Part shown: positions 57,701 through 64,000 of the stretch, piece after piece
How positions within the stretch are numbered: position 1 is the first letter of the stretch
Layout of the letters: every line of letters begins with the position of its first letter
From: Owenia fusiformis
Lineage: Eukaryota; Annelida; Polychaeta; Sabellida; Oweniidae
DNA: 64,000 nucleotides
NCBI GenBank assembly: GCA_903813345.2
Contig: CAIIXF020000010.1
Span: 1,667,169-1,731,168, forward strand
Direction: 5' to 3'
Program-made: the position numbers and the translations under genes
The notes under the pieces: generated by a model
Told to the model about the DNA's origin: nothing
The model's database searches: none
What the model saw: only the letters and a program-made list of their open reading frames with translations

Positions 57701-60700
57701 GAAGCTTTACGAATCTCCAAACTAACGGGTAGAGGTTGGATCTTGCATTAGGCTTGGTGTTCTGTTGGCCATTTGAACATTTTTATCTGGCCTGATTTAT
57801 TCTTCAAAGCTTTATTATTGAGGATTGTACCATGTCATTTGATTATGATTTAAAATATGATAGCACTTTTTTAAAATCACCAAGCCATAATGCAAAAATC
57901 TATGCCAAGAAGGTTATCTACATTAACTGACCTTTCCAATTATTAACACAGTATAATATTTTCAATCGTAAGAGGTAATAGTATGTTAGAGTAAAAGATA
58001 CCTTTTTTCTCCTTCTTGACCTCATCAACAGTTTCAAAGACTTCGGATCGTGCCACTGGAACCTTCTTCGCTGGAGGGGCCTCCTTTTTCACGCCAACCA
58101 TCATACTAAAATATTGATAATATCCAAAATTATTTTATGACCTCTCTATAAGAATGTTCAAAGTATGATGGATTCCAAGAGCAAATGGTAAGCAATGCAA
58201 GAATAACTACCTTTGCTTATCATCATTTACCAGTATGTATTATTTAACTTTCACTTCTAAATCATTTAGAGGATGGAAATTGTTATATATGCTATTGTTT
58301 GTAAGAACTTTGACTTTGCACATGTGAAGAGCTTAAGAGTGGCGGTACATAAAAAGTACATACTTTGATATGCTGGTAGGTATCACTCGTTTTCCGACAT
58401 TTGGCACATTTTTTGTATCGTTTTTGTCATCTAGTTTCATCTGTTTAGCTTTCCCATATTCATCAACATCATCTTCATTCAATGGGTTCCCATATTCATC
58501 ATATTGTTCAATTGTATTATCAATTTTATTTCCATACTCATCAATTTTATTTCCATATTCATCTGTGTTCTCATTTTCATATTTATTGCTAATGTCTTCA
58601 GATTTTATGGGTTTATTTTCCATTTCATCCAGAAGCTTTTGTCCATATTCATCCATATCATCATCTATGTTTTCTTCCTTAATGTCCTCCCTTTTTATGT
58701 TTTCTTCCTTATCTGGTTCTGACCATCTCTCCAGCTGATTGGTTGAACAGGGCACAGGAGGTGTGGAATTCGGCCCAACATGCATTGGGAGTCTTGGAGC
58801 TGGGTATCGTGTAGGGTTTTGATTTGAATTATGGGATTGCAAAGAAGTTCCCAGTGGGGGGTTTGAGGGTGTACTCATTGGAGGCGGGATACCTCTAGGG
58901 GGTGTAGGTATTCCAATAGGGGGAGGAGGTTGAGAGGGAGGGAGAGGAATTCCACCAGGAGATGGAGGAGGTAAATGAAATCCACCACCAGATGTCACTT
59001 GAGGTTGTGGCGGCCTTGGGTACTGTGTTGTTATAGTGCTGCCACCTGGGTGTCTATATTGGGTAGGTGGTGCTCCACCAGGACCAGGGGGCATGCCAGG
59101 AGGGGGCCTTATAGGTAAAGCACCACTTTGAGGAGGGACAGGAATCTGATTGGATTGTGACATGATACCTGCAGGAGGCTGGACATGAGGTCGACTCTGT
59201 GAAAAGCCTGGATATCCCTGTTGGGATGAAATTGGGTAAGGTGGTACTGTGAGAGGATTTGAACTAACTGGGCTTCCATTGTGCTGTGACATGGGCGCAT
59301 AGTGGCTCACAGAGCTCTGTGGTGGAGCAAGTGAGGAAATAGGGTGTGGTGCATGCTGGGTAGTTGGATGTTGTAGCGGTGCATGCTGGGAAGTAGACTG
59401 CTGTATGGATACCTGGGTAGAAGTAGGGTGGTGAGGATACCCAAGGGGGGCAGCCCTAGGCTGACTAAAGGGTGTTGAGCCACCCTGGCTTATGGTCACT
59501 TGAGCCGGAGGTGTACTGTTATTTGGCTGGGGAGCACTGCTAGGGTATGGCTGAAACTGAGACTGTTGCTGTATAGGTGGTCGATATTGCTGCTGTTGAA
59601 ACTGTGGTTGCCCATTAGGGGGTTGTTGCTGCACAAATTGCTGTCGGGGTTGTTGTTGTTGAAACTGTGGCTGCATTCCGGGTGGTTGCTGCATCCCAGG
59701 TTGTGGCGGCATCCCAGGCTGTGGCTGCATTCCAGGTTGTGGCTGCATCCCAGGCTGTGGCTGCATCCCAGGTGGTTGCTGCATCCCAGGCTGTGGCTGC
59801 ATCCCAGGTGGTTGCTGCATTCCAGGTTGTGGCTGCATCCCAGGTTGTGGCTGCATTCCAGGTTGTGGCTGCATAACAGGTGGTTGCTGCATCCCAGGTT
59901 GTGGCTGAATTCCAGGTTGTGGCTGCATCCCAGGTTGTGGCTGCATTCCAGGTTGTGGCTGCATCCCAGGTGGTTGCTGCATTCCAGGTTGTGGCTGCAT
60001 CCCGGGTGGTTGCTGCATTCCAGGTTGTGGCTGCATCCCAGGCTGTGGCTGCATCCCAGGTGGTGGCTGCATCCCAGGCTGTGGCTGCATCCCAGGTGGT
60101 TGCTGCATCCCAGGTTGTGGCTGCATCCCAGGTTGAGACATTCTTACTTGGTGGTGCTGCACCATTTGCTGTTGCTCACCTGGTCGCTGTTGCTGCACCA
60201 CATGTTGCTGTTGTACACCAAAATGTTGTTGCTGCTGTAAATCTGGCCTCTGTTGTTGCAACCCAATCACTTGTTGCTGCTGCTGCGGCAGACCTGGATG
60301 CCCCTGTTGTAAAGGAACTTGCTGTTGTGAATGGGGAAGTTGTTGCTGATCAAACCGAGACTGGTGTTGCTGTGGAGCCTGATACTGTTGCTGCTCATTG
60401 CTGTTCTGTTGCATCAAGGGCTTTGGCTCAGCAGCCTGTTGCTGCTGTTTCTGTTGTTCATCTTGCAAAGCAGCACTGCTCGTGATTGTAGATTCTAGTT
60501 CTTTAACATCTTCAGAATCCCTTTTCTCTTCCTGTTCACGTTTCTTCACTGTAAAAATGTTCGATCACTTAATATCATTTAAACATTGCTTAATAGCCTT
60601 CTATTTACACAATTGAAAACAAGAAAGAACTCTCCATTATTTTAACAAATTAGATTCTAAAAATACATATATGTCACAAATCTCAACAGGTCTAGAATAG

Positions 60701-61461
60701 TATAATTACTTGGTTTAACATGGTGACTTTTTGATAGGTCATGGATGACAATCTTATCTGATGATTGATAAGATGTTTGGTAGTATTTTCTTTGCCTTCG
60801 TATTGGTGCTATCTAATTAAATATCTGAAAAAACTAACCTTTCTGGCCAGCAACTTTCTGGAACTGTGAAAAGAAGCTGCCATCATTGTTAAATATATTT
60901 ACACCAATCTGTGGCTTCTTTGTAGTATCCTCTTTCTGTTCCTCTCTCTTTGAATCCCTCTTCCATGATTTACTGTAAAAAGCACAATTGTGATTGTATA
61001 CTTAATCAAGAATGGGATATGCAAAATATTTCATAAAATATGATACTATAAATTGCTTTAATTTTGCGCTATCTGATTTGGTGGATTGTGCGATTGTGAT
61101 CAGTTAAGAAGAAATTGCATTGCCTTGCATTGCCTGTGGTTATATTGTTTTTCACCACATTTCAAGATGGCCCACTGGTGCCAAAAAGCAAAAGCCATGC
61201 TTCTGATGGATCAAACATCAATACTTACTACATGTTTCCAAACTTTTTTGCCCTTTCATCTTTCTTATCTTTCTTCTGTTTCGGCTGAAGTTTCTTCAAT
61301 GCTTCTTCCTGTAATTTCAATTTCTGTTGAATAATCTTTTGTTCAATTTCTCGCTTCTTCTGCTCAATCAGACTTTCTTGAGCTGACATCTGACGTAGTC
61401 GTTCTTGTCCAGTTGATGTCCCTGAAGATCCAGCGGAACTCCTGTGGCCTCTAAATGACAT
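51798..61461 (-). CDS. SUGP1: SURP and G-patch domain-containing protein 1
   Basis: A spliceosome-associated protein; the human homologue acts at branch-site recognition with SF3B1, and its G-patch activates the helicase DHX15. Coding exons (all GT-AG, phases consistent, 3816 nt, 1271 aa): 61461-61229, 60972-60839, 60548-58364, 58105-58002, 57624-57513, 57142-57027, 56767-56543, 56101-55980, 55327-55153, 53601-53504, 53226-53072, 52246-52117, 51824-51798. Domains: coiled N-terminus ([15 protein letters not shown]), [15 protein letters not shown]-rich exon 3 (residues 123-850), SURP ~890-945 ([30 protein letters not shown]), [28 protein letters not shown]-patch ~1190-1230 ([14 protein letters not shown]), and C-terminus NNPRRPYY, identical to human. 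Start: Met at 61461, 7 nt after a likely 3' splice site (TTGCAG); a 5'UTR exon may end at 61838 (G|GTAAGT). Oddities: twice the human length (645 aa), and one SURP where human has two. Confidence 0.95.
54208..54344. repeat. 137-bp near-perfect hairpin in a SUGP1 intron
   Basis: Arms of about 60 bp (beginning ACAAATATTGAATGATGTTT) are complementary with few mismatches around a ~17-nt loop near 54271-54287. A diverged half copy of an arm lies at about 54465-54510 (GAATACCTGTAT). It is a palindromic MITE or a hairpin RNA precursor. Confidence 0.85.
59662..60129 (-). repeat. SUGP1: Coding 18-bp minisatellite in SUGP1 exon 3
   Basis: Twenty-six in-frame hexapeptide units, GMQPQP or GMQQPP with a few variants ([18 protein letters not shown]), occupy residues ~263-418 and are flanked by poly-Q-rich sequence. 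The unit length of 18 bp keeps the frame whatever the copy number. The opposite strand is open in two frames over the array, only because of the repeat. Confidence 0.95.
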
Positions 61462-61469
61462 GGTTAACT

Positions 61470-62880
61470 GCAATGGGAATGTACAGAATGTTTCTATTAA
61501 ATTGTGTATATCATATAACAGCTTAGATTAATAAATGTTGCTATAGATTCTGACAAGTTAATTATATTCAATATACATGTTTTCATAGACTACAGCTCTA
61601 AGCCCATTCAACATAGACGGGGCTGCTTCGCCCCTCATGACTTTGACTTTTGGAGTTTTAATACACCAAGGCCGGGTTTGATGCATATTAAATTTGGCAA
61701 AGTTGAAAAAATAAATATTTTAAACCTAGCATTAGCACTACATGTACTTTTGAGTTGATTTCTCATAATCCCCAGTGATTATGTACGATATGTTTGTACC
61801 AATAGAATCCCATACCATGATAATTTGTTAAACTTACCACATCTTAGCGGTTGAACATGATGTAATTGCACTAATACGATAGAAAAATAATGATTTGTTG
61901 AAATTATTTCAAATGGGCCTACTTCCTATAGGCATACAAGATGGTAGCATATAGGTTGAAAAAGTCAATAACTGGGGTTGTTCCTTGCATTGTCACATTT
62001 TGTTCAGTGATAAATTGCAAAGTTTGATGATCACTTTGTGAATGCAATACTGTACATGAATAATAATTTGATCAAAATATCATGATTCAGCAAAACCAGT
62101 ACCAGTTTGAAAGCCAAGTTGCACCGCAACGTAATGGTGCAAGAATTTTTTCGATCATAAGGTAAGAAGCTCCGAAAAAAAGCAAAACTCCGCTTTTTCG
62201 GACTCTCAACTTAAGGTTAGGGTGCAAGTCAAATGGGACATCCCCTTTTAAATCCAACCACCATCTTGAAAAATGATGGAATCTCCCTCGATGAATAAGA
62301 AAAATGTTCCGTTCTGCCATGGGCTATCAACTCTAATTGAAAGCCCATGGTTCTGCCGATAAACCCAGATAATTGTGGATTCAACTATACAAAAAGAATG
62401 CTAAAAGACCCAGTAATCTATTGAAGTAGGTATCTTTAGAGTAAGAGGCGTAGAAAATTCTACCATGTTGTAATCGTATAGGCAAAAGAATGAGACGTTC
62501 TCAGGAATGGCACGGGATAAGGTGATTCAATATATTGAAGCCCACGGTATAAGCTTTCATTTTAGGTTTTCATCCTTATTCAATAGACATCATAGTTAGT
62601 GAGTTTGGAGGTTAGACTGAATTTTGGAGATACAGTATTAATTTCACTCTTGATCAGCTCTGAGACTGATGTCTGAAACAAATAAATGAGAAAAAAATCA
62701 AATGATAGATCTAGCTAAATTGAATAATATTGTAAATTTACCTACTTTTTGCGCTTTCAAATGTACCAAAATTGGGAAATTTTAGTTATCAGAATATGCT
62801 GACACAATTCGTTCTCCTTTTAATCATGGCTGTTCATGCATAAAGGCAGAATAAAGTAAATATTTTTATTTTTTAAACAT
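61470..62880. other. SUGP1 5' non-coding region
   Basis: A strong donor on the - strand (G|GTAAGTTT, exon end 61838) and a weaker one near 62740 (TAG|GTAAAT) could end 5'UTR exons that join the acceptor at 61468-61470. A perfect CCATGGGCT...AGCCCATGG hairpin lies at 62317-62350. No other gene seen. Confidence 0.35.
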
Positions 62881-62884
62881 GTGT

Positions 62885-62913
62885 CCGCCATATTTGTATC
62901 ACGTGACAGGAAG
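62885..62913. promoter_or_regulatory. Putative bidirectional TATA-less promoter core
   Basis: Within 29 bp lie CCGCCATATTTG (YY1-like), CACGTGAC (E-box, USF/MYC type, 62900-62907) and CAGGAAG (ETS-like). It sits between the divergent SUGP1 (-) and the + strand exon at 63158. The site combination is typical of housekeeping promoters. The role is inferred from position and motifs. Confidence 0.45.
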
Positions 62914-63157
62914 TTGTACTGATTTATTGTACTTTTTAATTGGTGTTCAAATATATAATAACAGTTTCACATTGTTTTTGTCAGCTAATGCAACATTTTA
63001 ATTACATTGAATTAAAATAAATGATATTTAGATGTGAATTAGATTCAATGAATTATAGGTAAACTGTACATCACTACAATAGTACCAAAATAATATTGCT
63101 TATTCACGAAGGCAATGTGGAAGTAATTGTAAATAAATTTGCCCACAGAATCTAGAA

Positions 63158-63199
63158 ATGGCCACACAAAAAGGGAATCCAGTGTTTCTTCGAGGAGTT
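63158..63199 (+). CDS. First coding exon of an unidentified gene
   Basis: An ATG in good context (GAAATGG) opens MATQKGNPVFLRGV and ends exactly at a consensus donor (GTT|GTAAGTATA). The frame stays open up to the donor. The gene is divergent from SUGP1, 250 bp from a shared promoter-like cluster. The next exon was not found before the window ends. The protein is not recognised from 14 residues. Confidence 0.55.
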
Positions 63200-63470
63200 G
63201 TAAGTATAAAAGTGCTCGCTAAATATTTTTGAAAACTATGTTAAGCCAAATACAGACCCTCAAGATTCGAACTGAGGTTAGGATACAAGGTTGTCCTTCA
63301 TTTCCACAGTCCCACAGTTCTTCAATGACTTCAGTTACAGTAAGACTTACCACATAGCCTACATTTGAAGAGTAAAGCCACCAATGGGGCACATAGACTT
63401 AACATTACCTTGGACCTTGTGGAACTACATGAAATCACATTATGGTCTCATTGAATCCCATGGGTGGCAC

Positions 63471-63522
63471 CGTAGTATGTATCCAACAGACTGACTAGAA
63501 GTCAGTCTGTTATGATGTACTA
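63471..63522. repeat. Hairpin with 12-bp perfect stem
   Basis: AACAGACTGACT and AGTCAGTCTGTT are perfect inverses around a 3-nt loop. The pairing extends imperfectly outward through GTAGTA/TACTAC, giving a ~50-nt stem-loop inside the first intron of the + strand gene. Confidence 0.8.
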
Positions 63523-64000
63523 CTTTCCTGTGGAAATTTCAGTGAAATTTTTTGCACAAAATTATCAATTAGAGGAACCATTTCTTCAATGAAATAAGCA
63601 TTACAAAATTTCAATTAAATAGTAAGGTACAATTAAATGCCATAAAAAGTAACACAGCATATTGTCAAGTAGAAATAAGGCTAGTTGAAGTAAAAATGTG
63701 CAAATTAATTTTACCCAATCAGCCATTTTGAATAGCACTTCCTATGTAAACAAATATTAAAAATTACCAAATTTTAACATAGGTGCCTTATAGTCTGAAT
63801 ATAATTCAGACTAAATACTCCAGTAAAACCGCTGTAAATTTTCATAAATAAATGAAAAAATTGCACACCAGAGCAAACCTGGTGTAATCAATAGCCATTG
63901 GTAAGTAAAACAACATATCAAAAATCTAGAAAAATCTAAGTAGTGGAAAACCTTAAAATCACCATTTATACCCCCTGGGGTAATTTTATGAGGGGGTACT

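Noticed and set aside
59500-60485. Long + strand ORFs (246 and 201 codons; Leu/Trp/His- and Val/Ala-rich)
   Set aside because: They are antisense shadows of the SUGP1 18-bp coding repeat; the - strand exon has splice sites, conserved flanks and matching phases.
62087-62320. 77-codon - strand ORF upstream of SUGP1
   Set aside because: No splice or homology support; lies in probable 5' non-coding sequence.
63240-63330. Second B-box-like GTTCGAATC on the - strand
   Set aside because: A short stem is possible but no complete cloverleaf is visible.

Overview
This is a eukaryotic, animal-type window. It is AT-rich, genes are split by canonical GT-AG introns, and most of the sequence is decayed transposable elements. 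Two conserved nuclear genes can be read with confidence. The C-terminal exons of MRPL24 (mitochondrial ribosomal protein bL24m) lie on the + strand at 37519-39210. The complete coding region of SUGP1 (spliceosomal SURP and G-patch protein) lies on the - strand at 51798-61461 in 13 coding exons. The element families (SWIM/YqaJ genes, THAP, piggyBac, Helitron with endonuclease, foldback elements, Ty3/Gypsy with several gag types, hAT) and the frequent tacatgta words suggest a marine invertebrate, most likely a lophotrochozoan such as a mollusc. That placement is inference.

Layout. 0-5.3 kb: three copies of a proline-rich tail from a Ty3/Gypsy pol, one still joined to the integrase C-terminus and followed by a polypurine tract and LTR start; then a THAP fragment and a SWIM-YqaJ pseudogene. 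5.4-9.2 kb: a decayed DDE-integrase-like gene split by a 5'-truncated LINE, then a LINE ORF1. 9.84-12.70 kb: a piggyBac element with both ends and its TTAA duplication. 14.1-15.4 kb: a second copy of the integrase-like gene. 16.6-19.1 kb: a truncated Ty3/Gypsy (gag, protease, RT). 19.7-21.8 kb: a ~340-bp tandem array whose - strand reads as protein. 22-32 kb: a TA-flanked MITE, palindromes, gag fragments, a Helitron helicase-endonuclease fragment and a tyrosine-recombinase-like pseudogene. 32.0-35.5 kb: a Gypsy gag split by a 2.65-kb foldback element. 35.5-36.2 kb: a second YqaJ pseudogene.

37.5-41.1 kb: MRPL24 exons, with an intronic palindromic insertion carrying CRE and NRF1-like motifs, and a 34-bp minisatellite downstream. 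41.3-47.1 kb: no long ORF, flanked by nested inverted repeats and rich in short perfect hairpins, including one hairpin family whose stem appears to change in a compensatory way. 47.2-48.6 kb: a foldback element with 16-bp repeats in opposite orientation at its two ends. 49.4 kb: a MITE. 50.2-51.1 kb: a hAT element with an exact 8-bp duplication.

51.8-63.2 kb: SUGP1, then a TATA-less, apparently bidirectional promoter (YY1, E-box and ETS-like sites) and the first exon of an unidentified + strand gene. This SUGP1 is about twice the length of the human protein. It carries a ~730-residue Q/P-rich insertion with 26 hexapeptide repeats and shows only one SURP domain where the human protein has two.
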